DNA of 42,736 bases, taken from assembly GCA_964534355.1 (NCBI GenBank), contig CAZHNZ010000021.1, positions 1-42,736 on the forward strand. Reading direction: 5' to 3'. Origin of the DNA: CAXXIC01 sp964534355 (GTDB lineage: Bacteria; Bacteroidota; Bacteroidia; Bacteroidales; UBA7332). Every line of letters begins with the position of its first letter. The stretch's first letter is position 1. A program made the translations under genes and the position numbers. Positions 6,474 through 15,373 of this stretch are shown here, in pieces. Below the pieces are notes generated by a model. The model saw nothing but the letters and a program-made list of their open reading frames with translations, was not told the DNA's origin and did not search any database.

Positions 6474-8663
6474 ATGAGATATATTTTAAGTGTAATTCTT
6501 TGTTTTTTAGCATTGACTGTTATCAAGGGTCAAAAACATTCAGGCGACTCCCTTAATTTGAATTTCGAAAGGCCAATATCCAGAGAATTTGGTATTAATG
6601 GTTGGTGCATAACTGGCAGATTGTTTTCTACTCATATGGACACACTTAATAAAGTATCAGGAGAAAAGTCCCTTTTCATCAAAGTAACACCTGGTAAGCA
6701 ACCATTGAATAAATGTACGGTATTACAATCCTTTTTTTTACCTCAACAAGCGGATCGTTTGTCAGTTTCTATTTCAGCAAAAGGGGAGCAATTTTCCAGT
6801 GCCTCTTTTAAAGTTATACTGATTGATTCGATTGGGAAAATAGCCTTTCGTGATTCGGTTATTTTTAAACCGTCTTCCAACTGGAATGATTATAAGATTT
6901 CTACTTCTAACTCTTTATCCCGGATATTGTATCTCGAGTTATCGGTAAAGGAAAATTCAAATATTTGGGTTGATAATGTTGTAATTAAAATAAATGGTAA
7001 AGATGTATATACATGTCCCATCCAACAAATCAAAACAGATTCGATTACTTTAAACACGCTAAAAAACAGCACTGGCTTAGACATCTCAAAAACAGATTAT
7101 AGTTCGGAATTTGCGTCGTTAAGTACAAAAAAAATTATTGGTATAGGCGAATCCCTGCATGGAAGTCATGAAATGGCGGTATGGCGAAATCAAATAATTA
7201 AATATTTGGTTGAATATCAAAATTGTAAATTGATAATCCTGGAAACAGGTAATGATTTTGTATCTTATCTAAATAATTATATTAAAAGCGCAAATGATGA
7301 TACGGATTTTTCATTACTAAAAATGCCAGTTGAAGCACAATTTTATGTTCAAACAGAGGAAGTTATGGAATTATTACGCTGGTTGAAAAAATACAATCTT
7401 ACAGCACCAAAAAAAGTAACAATAGCTGGCATGGATATACAATCTAATAATTATGTTGATAAATTGAAATCAATACTTAAGAAATATAATACGCCAGTTT
7501 TCAATAAACTATACCAACAAGTAAATTCCGACAAACTATACAAGATGATTTTTGAAAACAAAAATGAAATCATTCGTTTATCGTCTCCCGATATTTACAA
7601 CAAAATAGTTAAGCTCTCCATTCGCAATGAGCAATTACAAGAGAACTATAGGTGTTATTTTAATAATGAATTACGCGACCATTGTATGTTTGATATAGCA
7701 AAAGAATTAATAGATGAACATACTACAACAGGCGAAAAAACTGTTATTTGTGCTCATTTAGATCATTTAAAAAAACAAAGCAATTCCCGTTCATTTACAA
7801 TTGCAACAACTTCTACCGGAAATTTTCTGAGCGATTATTACAAAAATAATTATTATGTAATAGCAGAATTATCCGGTAGAGGTAAGTATTATGCAGCTAA
7901 TAGTAATTACAATTTACGTTTGCCGTGTGAAAATAGTATTGAAAAATTCTGCATGGATTCGGACAAGAATGTTTCATTTATTGGTGTTGATCAAATTCCA
8001 AAATTGAACAATACTTCATTACTATGCCGATCAATTGGAGGCCTTCCAGACATTTCCAGGCAATTTTATCCGCTAAATAATATCAACAATAATTTTGATG
8101 CAATACTTTTTATAAAAGACGATAGTCCGTTAAAAACAATGACCAGCGTAAAGAATTCACCATCCGGTTTAAAGTCAAGTACTTTGTTGCCAATTCCTAA
8201 TTCGCAGCCAAAAGTAAAACCTGACATGCTATCATATAAGCTGGTAAGCACAAAGCAGCCTATTGCATTGAACGGATTCTTTTGTATACAACCAAAAGAT
8301 GGAATTGAGTTTATATCAACCGCAGATACTTTATACAAAATGGCAGTTGGAAATAATCCTGTTCTGCCAATGGAACGCATTAAGTCGATTGACCTAAAAG
8401 AAGATGCCAACAACAAATGGAGTTTAACAATAAAACTGGACGAGATTGGAACTAAAGAATTTGAAAAAATATCAAAGGAAAATTTACTCAAGCAACTTCC
8501 ATTGATTTTAAATAATCAAATAGTTGTTGCTCCGAAAATTTCTGCGGTAATTAAAGACGGTGTACTTTGCCTATCGGGCTTGGGCATAGAAACAATTCAG
8601 GTATTTCAACAATACTTAAAGAACCATCCCCGTTGCCTCGTCATACCGGAAATGAAACCGTAA
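6474..8663 (+). CDS. Secreted erythromycin-esterase-like protein with SecD P1-head-like C-terminal domain
   Basis: A 729-residue protein with a signal peptide (1-19, cleavage near IKG-Q). Residues about 25-175 form a beta-sandwich-like N-terminal region. Residues about 200-470 match the erythromycin esterase superfamily: IIGIGESLHGSHE (222-233) then LIILETG (253-259). E226 and H229 correspond to the Glu/His pair of EreB-type enzymes. A later AHLDHL may supply a further His. The last 85 residues (about 645-729: WSLTIKLDEIGTKEFEKIS, LILNNQIVVAPKISAVIKDG) resemble the P1 head domain of SecD, an unusual addition. Export makes macrolide inactivation less likely than action on an unknown ester. The C-terminus ..VIPEMKP and the following bases belong to the 3'-tail repeat family. 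The gene is AT-rich and stands alone. Confidence 0.8.
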   Translation: MRYILSVILCFLALTVIKGQKHSGDSLNLNFERPISREFGINGWCITGRLFSTHMDTLNKVSGEKSLFIKVTPGKQPLNKCTVLQSFFLPQQADRLSVSISAKGEQFSSASFKVILIDSIGKIAFRDSVIFKPSSNWNDYKISTSNSLSRILYLELSVKENSNIWVDNVVIKINGKDVYTCPIQQIKTDSITLNTLKNSTGLDISKTDYSSEFASLSTKKIIGIGESLHGSHEMAVWRNQIIKYLVEYQNCKLIILETGNDFVSYLNNYIKSANDDTDFSLLKMPVEAQFYVQTEEVMELLRWLKKYNLTAPKKVTIAGMDIQSNNYVDKLKSILKKYNTPVFNKLYQQVNSDKLYKMIFENKNEIIRLSSPDIYNKIVKLSIRNEQLQENYRCYFNNELRDHCMFDIAKELIDEHTTTGEKTVICAHLDHLKKQSNSRSFTIATTSTGNFLSDYYKNNYYVIAELSGRGKYYAANSNYNLRLPCENSIEKFCMDSDKNVSFIGVDQIPKLNNTSLLCRSIGGLPDISRQFYPLNNINNNFDAILFIKDDSPLKTMTSVKNSPSGLKSSTLLPIPNSQPKVKPDMLSYKLVSTKQPIALNGFFCIQPKDGIEFISTADTLYKMAVGNNPVLPMERIKSIDLKEDANNKWSLTIKLDEIGTKEFEKISKENLLKQLPLILNNQIVVAPKISAVIKDGVLCLSGLGIETIQVFQQYLKNHPRCLVIPEMKP

Positions 8664-8678
8664 AAAGATAATGTTCCG
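8636..8678 (+). repeat. 3'-tail repeat, copy B
   Basis: CCTCGTCATACCGGAAATGA to AAGATAATGTTCCG covers the last codons and stop of the esterase-like gene and aligns with 6158-6199. The remaining bases to 8807 contain no supported feature. Confidence 0.5.
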
Positions 8679-8807
8679 TTGATCACCGTAGCTTGCAAAA
8701 ACCTATGCTCAACGACCATACAGCGGTGATTATGTTACGATGAACGCGGTTTTGAAAAGCACAAAGATATATGGATATTCGATGCAAATAATCAAGTTTC
8801 GTTAACG

Positions 8808-9482
8808 CTAAAGTCTGTATTGCCAACCGATGCCGGTGTAGTGCATCGTGAGCGGATTTGATTTTTGTATATCTTGGTCGATACGGTAAAAGAGTTCGAT
8901 AGAACTGCGTCGATTGAGGCGGTATTCGCCACCAATGATCCCTCTGACGCCATCTATGAAAGCACCGTATTGTGTATTGACCGGATAGAATACCTCACCC
9001 GAAATGTAGGGTTTGAATGGCGAACCAAAAATGGTGTACGCGCACTCTAACTTGTTTCTCCACACATATTTGGGGTTGAATTTGTAGTATCCCGTACGAT
9101 TATCTCTCCACGTACTTTGTACTTTCGAGGTAAATGAGATGTCGAACGGGCGAAATTCGATTTTGCCAGACAACCCAAACGATCCACGCTGACGAATCTC
9201 ACAATAAGAGATCCTGTTTTGATGAATCAAAGCATACTCTCCTTCGGCTTTCAGTAGCTTTGGCAGAAAATTGAAGGTCGCTTTCAACGAAGTGGTGGCT
9301 CTGTTGTAAGTCGAATAATTCTGGTTGAATCGAAACTCTTGCTCCAGTTTGAAGCCCCAGTTTCTGCCATAGCTTTTGCTCACAGCCAGCGAGGCTATGC
9401 CACCTGCATCCTGTGTCTGGCTATTCGCAGTCGAAGCAATTGAAAGCAGCAAGAGTGTCAATTTCCAGAAAATATGTCTCAT
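8808..9482 (-). CDS. DUF2490 outer-membrane beta-barrel protein
   Basis: A 224-residue protein with a signal peptide (MRHIFWKLTLLLLSIASTAN, cleavage near NSQT). The remainder is alternating amphipathic strands rich in aromatics, such as WGFKLEQEFRFNQNYSTYNR and SIELFYRIDQDI, ending in an aromatic strand GIGWQYRL suited to Bam-dependent insertion. This is the DUF2490 pattern found throughout Bacteroidota. It is the last gene of a six-gene operon and starts 9 bases after the DUF4956 gene. In this context it could be the outer-membrane part of a CotH/polyphosphate system, but that is inference. Family length is normal. Confidence 0.8.
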   Translation of the reverse strand: MRHIFWKLTLLLLSIASTANSQTQDAGGIASLAVSKSYGRNWGFKLEQEFRFNQNYSTYNRATTSLKATFNFLPKLLKAEGEYALIHQNRISYCEIRQRGSFGLSGKIEFRPFDISFTSKVQSTWRDNRTGYYKFNPKYVWRNKLECAYTIFGSPFKPYISGEVFYPVNTQYGAFIDGVRGIIGGEYRLNRRSSIELFYRIDQDIQKSNPLTMHYTGIGWQYRL

Positions 9483-9491
9483 TCCGTAGGT

Positions 9492-10211
9492 TTAAAACTG
9501 ATTTAATCTGGTGAGAGAATCGATGGTATTGGGCTCATTTCCCACTTGTTTGTAATCAAACTTTATGTATGCCACATCCCGCAGGAAGTCGATGTGTCCA
9601 ACTTCTATTTTTAGAATAGACAATCCGGTTCGTGCTTCTAAATCTGCTTTTAGCAGGTCGTAATTCTCCGGTTTAATAAGGGCTATTTTTTCATACAGAA
9701 TCACTTTCGACGATGTCTGTTTAACGATTCTTCTATTTTCCAGAATTGCAATTGCGACAATGAAAAACAGATTTGTAACCACCAATTCAGCGTAACTGAC
9801 AGTCATTGCCAAACCATTGATCACCGATATACCAATGATAGCAAACAGATAGGTCATTTCACGAATCGAGACTTGCTCTGTGCGGTATCTGATAATCCCG
9901 AAAATGGCAAATAACCCAAGCGCCATACCAATTTGTAGTCTGATAGCCCCCAACAGATAAACCAACATAAACACGGTGATGGAGAAAAGGGTCGATGTGA
10001 AAAGAAATTCACGACGACCGTTTTTACGATAGTAGAGCCATCTGATAATAATCCAGCAGATCAACATATTGAATCCAAATCGCATCAAAAGTTGCAGCAT
10101 ACTCTCTAAATCGAATAGTGGTATTCCGAGTAAGTCGCCACCCGACAGACTGTCTCCTCCAAACTCTTCGGCAATTGATGGGTCAAATTCAGGAAAATCA
10201 GTTTGTAACAT
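9492..10211 (-). CDS. DUF4956 integral membrane protein
   Basis: A 239-residue protein with about four transmembrane helices in the central part (MLICWIIIRWLYY; FSITVFMLVYLLGAI; MALGLFAIFGIIRYR; YLFAIIGISVINGLAM; LFFIVAIAILE) and a soluble C-terminal domain from about residue 165. FGIIRYRTEQVSIREMTYLF is the hallmark of DUF4956. In many bacteria DUF4956 genes sit beside VTC-type polyphosphate polymerase genes. Here the two overlap by 14 bases (10198-10211), implying translational coupling. The likely job is as the membrane partner of the cytosolic polymerase, for example in product translocation or anchoring. That role is not proven. Confidence 0.85.
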   Translation of the reverse strand: MLQTDFPEFDPSIAEEFGGDSLSGGDLLGIPLFDLESMLQLLMRFGFNMLICWIIIRWLYYRKNGRREFLFTSTLFSITVFMLVYLLGAIRLQIGMALGLFAIFGIIRYRTEQVSIREMTYLFAIIGISVINGLAMTVSYAELVVTNLFFIVAIAILENRRIVKQTSSKVILYEKIALIKPENYDLLKADLEARTGLSILKIEVGHIDFLRDVAYIKFDYKQVGNEPNTIDSLTRLNQF

Positions 10212-10977
10212 GTTCTTGTGAGGTTAGTTTGTTTATTTTTCGTAATTTCTTTTTGAATGCATTTTGTTTAATATCGGGGTAAATCATTGCCATTCCGAGG
10301 CAATATTTACTCATAGAGCCCGACTTAATACGCATCTCGTTCAGCAGTTCTGTGAATTGTGATTTTAATCCACCTTCTTGTTTGATTTCAATTATTACCA
10401 AATCGGAAACTTCCTCAATTGATAAGTTTTTGATGCCATGGAATTTCAACCCCAAATCAATGGTGATGCGTTCTGATTTATTATTGTCCACCAATGTAAT
10501 TCGATGGAACGAATTTTTCAATGTTGGAATTAGTTGATTGAGAGAGAAGGGCGTTTTAGACTCAATGAATTCTGACCGTTCGTTTTTTAATTCATACGTT
10601 GCAAATTCTGCTTGTGTGATTTCTGTCCTTTTCTTTGAAGTGCGCCCTTTATTATTCTTTACTTTTATCTCCAGAAACGAATAGCCCGATTGCAGGTATT
10701 GCCGTAGCCGCACTTTATATCGGTTGAGTTTTTGATTGTGGTGCATGGTGTACATCGCTATTTCGTCTGTGTCGAAATAAACAGAGGAATAGGCCAGAAG
10801 CCGTATAGTTTCTATTTCGAGTACCCGATACAAAGGTTGCGCTTTAGAGAGTAGATGAGGCAATTGTTCAAGATGAATCATAAACTTTGTATCAGTACGA
10901 TTCATCAACTTCACGCGATCCATCTCTTCGAGTGTAATGGGTGCAAATGCCTCAAGTTGTTGAGCAATAATATCCAT
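10198..10977 (-). CDS. VTC-domain polyphosphate polymerase
   Basis: A 259-residue single-domain VTC (PF09359) protein, the catalytic fold that polymerises inorganic polyphosphate from ATP in the eukaryotic VTC complex. Basic tunnel residues are visible: RTDTKFMIH (about 27-35), SVYFDTDE, RYKVRLRQY (about 87-95, matching the RxR of Vtc4), EIKVKNNKGRTSKKR, VIIEIKQEG and SKYCLGMAMIYP (Lys near the C-terminus). All the main tunnel features appear present, so activity is plausible. It starts 3 bases after the upstream small secreted-protein gene and overlaps DUF4956 by 14 bases. Bacterial single-domain VTC proteins usually pair with DUF4956 and CotH, as here. Confidence 0.88.
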   Translation of the reverse strand: MDIIAQQLEAFAPITLEEMDRVKLMNRTDTKFMIHLEQLPHLLSKAQPLYRVLEIETIRLLAYSSVYFDTDEIAMYTMHHNQKLNRYKVRLRQYLQSGYSFLEIKVKNNKGRTSKKRTEITQAEFATYELKNERSEFIESKTPFSLNQLIPTLKNSFHRITLVDNNKSERITIDLGLKFHGIKNLSIEEVSDLVIIEIKQEGGLKSQFTELLNEMRIKSGSMSKYCLGMAMIYPDIKQNAFKKKLRKINKLTSQEHVTN

Positions 10978-10980
10978 GTA

Positions 10981-11418
10981 CTATTCGCCTTTGTTGGTGT
11001 ATTGGTATTGCTTGGTCGAATAAAGTTTACCGTTCGGGAGATAGTTGTATTGCGTTTTCTTTGTCCCGTCGGAGTTGTATTCGTATTTCCGTACACGTTC
11101 AACTCTGTTACGATCGTTGTACACCACTTCTTTCACGCACCGATCATTGTTGTCATATTCCGATGTAATGCGTTGGCGCATTCCATACGTAGCATATTCT
11201 ATCTCTTCCACACGAAGCCCCTTGTTATTATAGACAGTCACGTGGTCCATCCATCGGTTTTTGCCTTTCGAGTCGGTGTTAAACTCTCTGATTGTCATGT
11301 TTTTGTGTCGCTCTCGCCTTTCATTAAGGCTTTCTGCCGATGTTTGTGCCAATAGTGGAAATACAACTGCAAAAAAAGCAACTGTAAAGAATACCCGAAT
11401 CGATGCGTTTGAGTTCAT
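10981..11418 (-). CDS. Small secreted protein with YD-like repeats
   Basis: A 145-residue protein with a signal peptide (about 1-26, ending near LAQTSA). The rest is short repeated strands with the rhythm of YD/toxin-antitoxin 'MORN-like' repeats: VYNNKGLRVEEIEYATYG, SEYDNNDRCVKEVVYND, KYEYNSDGTKKTQYNYLPNG, QYQYTNKGE. Such proteins are typically periplasmic or outer-membrane associated with unknown ligands. It lies between the lipoprotein and the VTC polymerase in the operon, 3 bases before the latter, so it is probably part of the same system. I do not recognise a specific named family. Confidence 0.6.
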   Translation of the reverse strand: MNSNASIRVFFTVAFFAVVFPLLAQTSAESLNERRERHKNMTIREFNTDSKGKNRWMDHVTVYNNKGLRVEEIEYATYGMRQRITSEYDNNDRCVKEVVYNDRNRVERVRKYEYNSDGTKKTQYNYLPNGKLYSTKQYQYTNKGE

Positions 11419-11454
11419 TTTAATATGTATTGTTGTGATATTATTGGTTTGATA

Positions 11455-12183
11455 TTAAACATTCACCAAAATTTGGAATGGTACGTTAATGGTTACCATT
11501 TCTCCTGCTTTGGAGACAGTTACCGACTGTAATACTTCACTTAAAGCTTCCGTCGTTGCATCTTCTGTCAGCGTGTAAACCTCATATTCTCCCGGCAGGA
11601 TTTTTTGGAAAATAAACACACCATCAACACCTGCTCTGATTTCATCAAATTGATATGGATTGCCTTTTTTTCTAATAAAAATGCGGATTCCGGCCCCTGT
11701 TTGGTTACTCGCATAGACAACACCTTTGTGAACGTAAGTAACCCTAACTATTCCTTTTATGAATGACGTTTCATAAGCAGAACCTTCGTGTATATAGATG
11801 TTTTTGGTGCGACCGGTTGCTCCCGCGCCAATGGTTACGGTATCGAAAACAGCCGTTTTTGATCCATCAGCATTATTACTGTAGGCAAAAACTGAATATT
11901 TACCTTTGGTGAGGAATCTGAATCGGAAAAATCCATCATAGCCGGCATCCATCTTGTCTCCATAAATAGGGCTATTGCCGTAAGTGATATACACACTCTC
12001 TTTGGCAGCGGGAAACGTGTCGGCACGGAAAACATAGAGGTCTTTTGAGTGAATCACCCGATAAACAAAACCTTCTACCGTGCCTGTTCCCCCTTCGCCT
12101 TCATCGTTTATACAACCCTGGGCTAAAAGTACAAAAATAGAAAAAAGGAATACTTGTCGGAAGTTCTTGTAGTGAGTTTTCAT
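11455..12183 (-). CDS. Lipoprotein with carboxypeptidase-regulatory-like domains
   Basis: A 242-residue lipoprotein whose signal peptide ends in LLAQGC (Cys24). After a Gly/Glu-rich linker (INDEGEGGTGT) come two transthyretin-like beta-sandwiches of the carboxypeptidase-regulatory type. Repeat one includes DAGYDGFFRFRFLTKGKYSV, and repeat two includes GVDGVFIFQKILPGEYEVYT. These domains usually mediate binding at the cell surface and are not catalytic. It starts 7 bases after the CotH stop and ends 36 bases before the next gene, so it is co-transcribed. It could be a surface anchor or substrate for the CotH kinase, which is inference. Confidence 0.7.
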   Translation of the reverse strand: MKTHYKNFRQVFLFSIFVLLAQGCINDEGEGGTGTVEGFVYRVIHSKDLYVFRADTFPAAKESVYITYGNSPIYGDKMDAGYDGFFRFRFLTKGKYSVFAYSNNADGSKTAVFDTVTIGAGATGRTKNIYIHEGSAYETSFIKGIVRVTYVHKGVVYASNQTGAGIRIFIRKKGNPYQFDEIRAGVDGVFIFQKILPGEYEVYTLTEDATTEALSEVLQSVTVSKAGEMVTINVPFQILVNV

Positions 12184-12190
12184 CTCATTC

Positions 12191-15127
12191 TTATTTAACG
12201 TATTTGACCAGTGACCGTCCTTTATTAGTGACTACTGCCACAATAAATGTTTTAGCTGTAATTTTCGAAGTCGAAATCTCCGTTTTTTCCGCATTCAACG
12301 CGATCATTTGCAATAGATGTCCTGATATATCAAAAAGATAAACTTTACCAGAATTCAGCCCTTCGATGTCGATATCCAGCAGATCGCTGCCACGGCGGAA
12401 GCTTATATTTATCGGATAGTTCACTCTGATAGTTGGACTGTTGTTCAATATGCCTGTAAGGTCTCTGTATGCGAATGTGTTGTAGGTTGATTGAATATTA
12501 GTTTTCGCAAAGGAGGCCGACGCCATGTTCATTAAATTATCGGAAGCATCCGGCACTCTGCCAAATGTTGAGCGTTCGTTGGTGTTTTTGTAACGCACCG
12601 AATCAATCACCTTCACACCGTTTATATCATTCGTGGAAAGCATCAGCAAACCACCCTCTTTGGCCAATTTGAAGTTCGTGTGATTATCGCCCCTAACAAC
12701 TGCACCACTACACCAAACGATGAAATGTTGATAAGGTGCAACCGTTAAGCTTTTTGCTGAAGTGGCAATAAATTGGAATTTCTTTGGATTAATCGAATCG
12801 TTCGACAAATAAAGTTGGTTTAGGTCTATTGCTTTGTTCGAGTTGTTGTATATCTCCACCCAATCTTCGGTTTTGTAGAGATTGTCGGCAAATGTTGCAT
12901 TAGCCGCACTTATTTCGTTAATGTAAAGGCCTGTCCTCGATGTTGTTTGGGTACTGTCATATACTGCTTTAATGCTCGTGTTGAGGTGCGCGTTCAGTTC
13001 AATAGTTAACTGGTCAGATGTAGTCAGTGAGCTATCTGTTTTGATTATCCAATTGCTGAATTTCTGCCCATTAACATAGGGTTGTGCATGTAATTTTATT
13101 TTTCTTCCTTCGAAATACTTCCCGTCGTAGGGTAGAACCGGAATCTTTAGATCGTTGAACTCAATGGATGCTTTTGGAGCTGTACTTTCAATCTTCAGTC
13201 CGATGATGTTTCCCAATGCGAAATTGGTTTTCAGGTTGTTGTACGCAAGCGTCACGTAGTTTGCAGTTTGTGCCTTGTGGTATGTGATATTTTCTCTGAA
13301 ATAGTTGTGAAACTGACTTGTTAGGTTCCACCTTAATGCGTGGAATTCAAATTCTGCATCGAGTTTTGCCGATAGCGTATCGAGTACCTGAGCTGTGTGC
13401 GCTGGTGTGAATACAGAACCTGCTACCAAGCATTGTGTAGTAATATATTGATTCTTAAACGATTCGTTTTTCATCAGATAGGTAAACAACTTCACTGGAA
13501 ACTTATCAACAGTATATGTTATTAAATCATTGTACTTGTTAAATGAATCTCGTGCATATGTTTTATCTAAATCTTGAAGGATCCAATCCCATTTGCCACC
13601 ATTTTTGTATCTGTAGAATAACTGATTGTTGGCTGGCCAATCGTCATTGCCTGCGAAAAACTCAACAGCCATGTAATTAATGTAATGATCAATGTCGATT
13701 AAACTTTTTATTTTCTCGTAAATTGTATCAGATGAGGTATCATTTGTTTCGATAAAAGTTCTCATTGCATTATATTCATCCAGGTTGCCGACACTAATTC
13801 GTTCAACCCAATCGTTTTCAACGATATCTACAGAGTCTTCGTCGTATCCATAATTAGAGTAAAGATAGTCAGCGTTGTTTCTTTCTCTAATGTACATATA
13901 TCCCCAGTATTGTCCGTTTAAATACAATACAACGGGTTCGTATTCTTTATAGTCAATATCTAATGATGATGCTGTTTTTTCTACGAAAACATCACGAATG
14001 CCACCTTTAGGGTAGTCTTGACCGCCATTACTCAAAACAATGCTTTTGTGGCGTTGTCCGATTTTATCTTTGAAGAACTGGTAGTCTAATCGACTTACTC
14101 CATATTTTTTTGCTGCTTTTAGCTTGATAGATTTCTGAGGGAAATGTCTGGTCGCATTTCCACTTATCTCAATACCAATCATTTGGTTGATGGGAGTTTG
14201 ACCGCTGGTTGTTAGAAATTCAAAATTAGCCGGACGGGTCCAGTTTTGGACATAATTAAATGCTTCTTTAAACATACCGTCGGAAATTCCATTTGTTCCA
14301 ACACAATAAATCCCGATGGTGTCGTTGTAGAGAAACCGCGGATCTGTAGCCAGGAACACAACGGGTAGCTTGGGTTTGCGTTCATTTATAAGGTAAGTCG
14401 CTGTGATAGTCTGGCTCGGAAACATATCCCGTTGTATCGCAACTGCTCTGACTGGTGTGTTTGTCTTTATTAAAATAGGAGAGGTGTAGATCGTTTTGGT
14501 GCTATCGGGCAACGACCCATCAGTGGTGTAGTAAATAGTGGCGCCCTGTAGTTTATTTGTGATTTCTACATAAATGCTGTCAGAGTAGAATCCTCCTGGT
14601 TTAGAAAAGGTGGGATTCGAAGCCGTTAGAATAGCCGTCGGAGTTCCATTGTTCGACTTGTTCCGCGTTGATTTTGTGAAATATGCAAAAGTAGCCCCTC
14701 CATCTGTTGTTCGTCCGTAAGAGATATTCGTCTTCTGTGCAGGATAGGTAATTTGATCTAACAAATTGCCGTCCTGGTCGGCAACCGACAGAAAACCGCC
14801 ATCGGCACTGGTGTCAAGAAAATAGCCTTTTCCGTCAGTTACTTCGTCGTTTAGCCAAATGGTTGCAAATCCCTTAGCCGGCAATATTCGGTTTTGAGTG
14901 AGATTGAATCTTTTTGGGAGCGTCTGTATATTTGAGAAATAAAGATTGCTCAGGTCTATGTCTTGATTTGTAGGATTATACAATTCTATCCAACCTGAAA
15001 AATTGTATAGTGAATCCATCTCTGTCGAGATATTGCAAACAGAAATTTCATTGATTTTTATACCTTGTGAAAAAGTTGTTGATAATATCGAATATAGAGC
15101 AATTAAGGAAATGACGAATCTTTTCAT
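12191..15127 (-). CDS. Secreted CotH kinase-like protein with two lamin-tail domains and a T9SS tail
   Basis: A 978-residue protein. The start at 15127 is chosen because it gives a clean signal peptide (MKRFVISLIALYSILSTTFS) and because the alternative ATG at 15187 falls in the promoter. Domains in order: lamin-tail domain (about 25-150), a chitobiase C-terminal-like sandwich (ATIYYTTDGSLPDST, about 175-250), the CotH domain (about 260-640), a second lamin-tail domain (about 730-860) and a T9SS type A-like tail (KVYLFDISGHLLQM..). CotH signatures are SIKLKAAKKYG, GGIRDVF, LYLNGQYWGYMYIRER, NDDWPANNQ and WDWILQDLDKT. In Bacillus, CotH is an atypical Fam20-like protein kinase. The Asp of NDDW and DLD would bind metal/ATP. 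It is the first gene of the operon with the VTC polymerase. Whether it phosphorylates an exported substrate is unknown. Confidence 0.88.
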   Translation of the reverse strand: MKRFVISLIALYSILSTTFSQGIKINEISVCNISTEMDSLYNFSGWIELYNPTNQDIDLSNLYFSNIQTLPKRFNLTQNRILPAKGFATIWLNDEVTDGKGYFLDTSADGGFLSVADQDGNLLDQITYPAQKTNISYGRTTDGGATFAYFTKSTRNKSNNGTPTAILTASNPTFSKPGGFYSDSIYVEITNKLQGATIYYTTDGSLPDSTKTIYTSPILIKTNTPVRAVAIQRDMFPSQTITATYLINERKPKLPVVFLATDPRFLYNDTIGIYCVGTNGISDGMFKEAFNYVQNWTRPANFEFLTTSGQTPINQMIGIEISGNATRHFPQKSIKLKAAKKYGVSRLDYQFFKDKIGQRHKSIVLSNGGQDYPKGGIRDVFVEKTASSLDIDYKEYEPVVLYLNGQYWGYMYIRERNNADYLYSNYGYDEDSVDIVENDWVERISVGNLDEYNAMRTFIETNDTSSDTIYEKIKSLIDIDHYINYMAVEFFAGNDDWPANNQLFYRYKNGGKWDWILQDLDKTYARDSFNKYNDLITYTVDKFPVKLFTYLMKNESFKNQYITTQCLVAGSVFTPAHTAQVLDTLSAKLDAEFEFHALRWNLTSQFHNYFRENITYHKAQTANYVTLAYNNLKTNFALGNIIGLKIESTAPKASIEFNDLKIPVLPYDGKYFEGRKIKLHAQPYVNGQKFSNWIIKTDSSLTTSDQLTIELNAHLNTSIKAVYDSTQTTSRTGLYINEISAANATFADNLYKTEDWVEIYNNSNKAIDLNQLYLSNDSINPKKFQFIATSAKSLTVAPYQHFIVWCSGAVVRGDNHTNFKLAKEGGLLMLSTNDINGVKVIDSVRYKNTNERSTFGRVPDASDNLMNMASASFAKTNIQSTYNTFAYRDLTGILNNSPTIRVNYPINISFRRGSDLLDIDIEGLNSGKVYLFDISGHLLQMIALNAEKTEISTSKITAKTFIVAVVTNKGRSLVKYVK

Positions 15128-15157
15128 TTTCTGTGAAATTATGAAATGGATAAGTCG

Positions 15158-15188
15158 CAAATTTAATGAATTTTTCATATTCAACAAA
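15158..15188 (-). promoter_or_regulatory. Promoter of the CotH-VTC operon
   Basis: On the minus strand: TTTG (15188-15185), 19 bases, TAAATTTG (15165-15158), matching the Bacteroidota consensus. Expected transcription start is near 15151, about 24 bases before the ATG at 15127. This excludes the longer start at 15187. Confidence 0.65.
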
Positions 15189-15308
15189 ATGAAGCAATCT
15201 TATTTTAAATTTATTTAATCAAGCTGGTTTTGCGCTTGTTATTCTCAGGATGGCTCAAAATCCTCCGTGAATTGCTTTAAGCAGATGTGTAAGCAATAGA
15301 AAATAAGA

Positions 15309-15347
15309 TAAAAAAACGCTGCCATATCCGGAAGGATCTGGCAGCGT
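15309..15347 (-). terminator. Intrinsic terminator of the beta-helix gene
   Basis: ACGCTGCCA (15316-15324) and TGGCAGCGT (15339-15347) form a 9-bp stem. On the minus strand the stem is followed by TTTTTTT. It sits 27 bases past the stop of the 15374-17968 gene and before the CotH promoter. Confidence 0.8.
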
Positions 15348-15373
15348 TAGATAAAATGCGTTTTGTGTTTTAT

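Noticed and set aside
15127..15187. Upstream ATG at 15187 for the CotH gene
   Set aside because: It lies in the -33 box of a consensus promoter; the start at 15127 gives a clean signal peptide.
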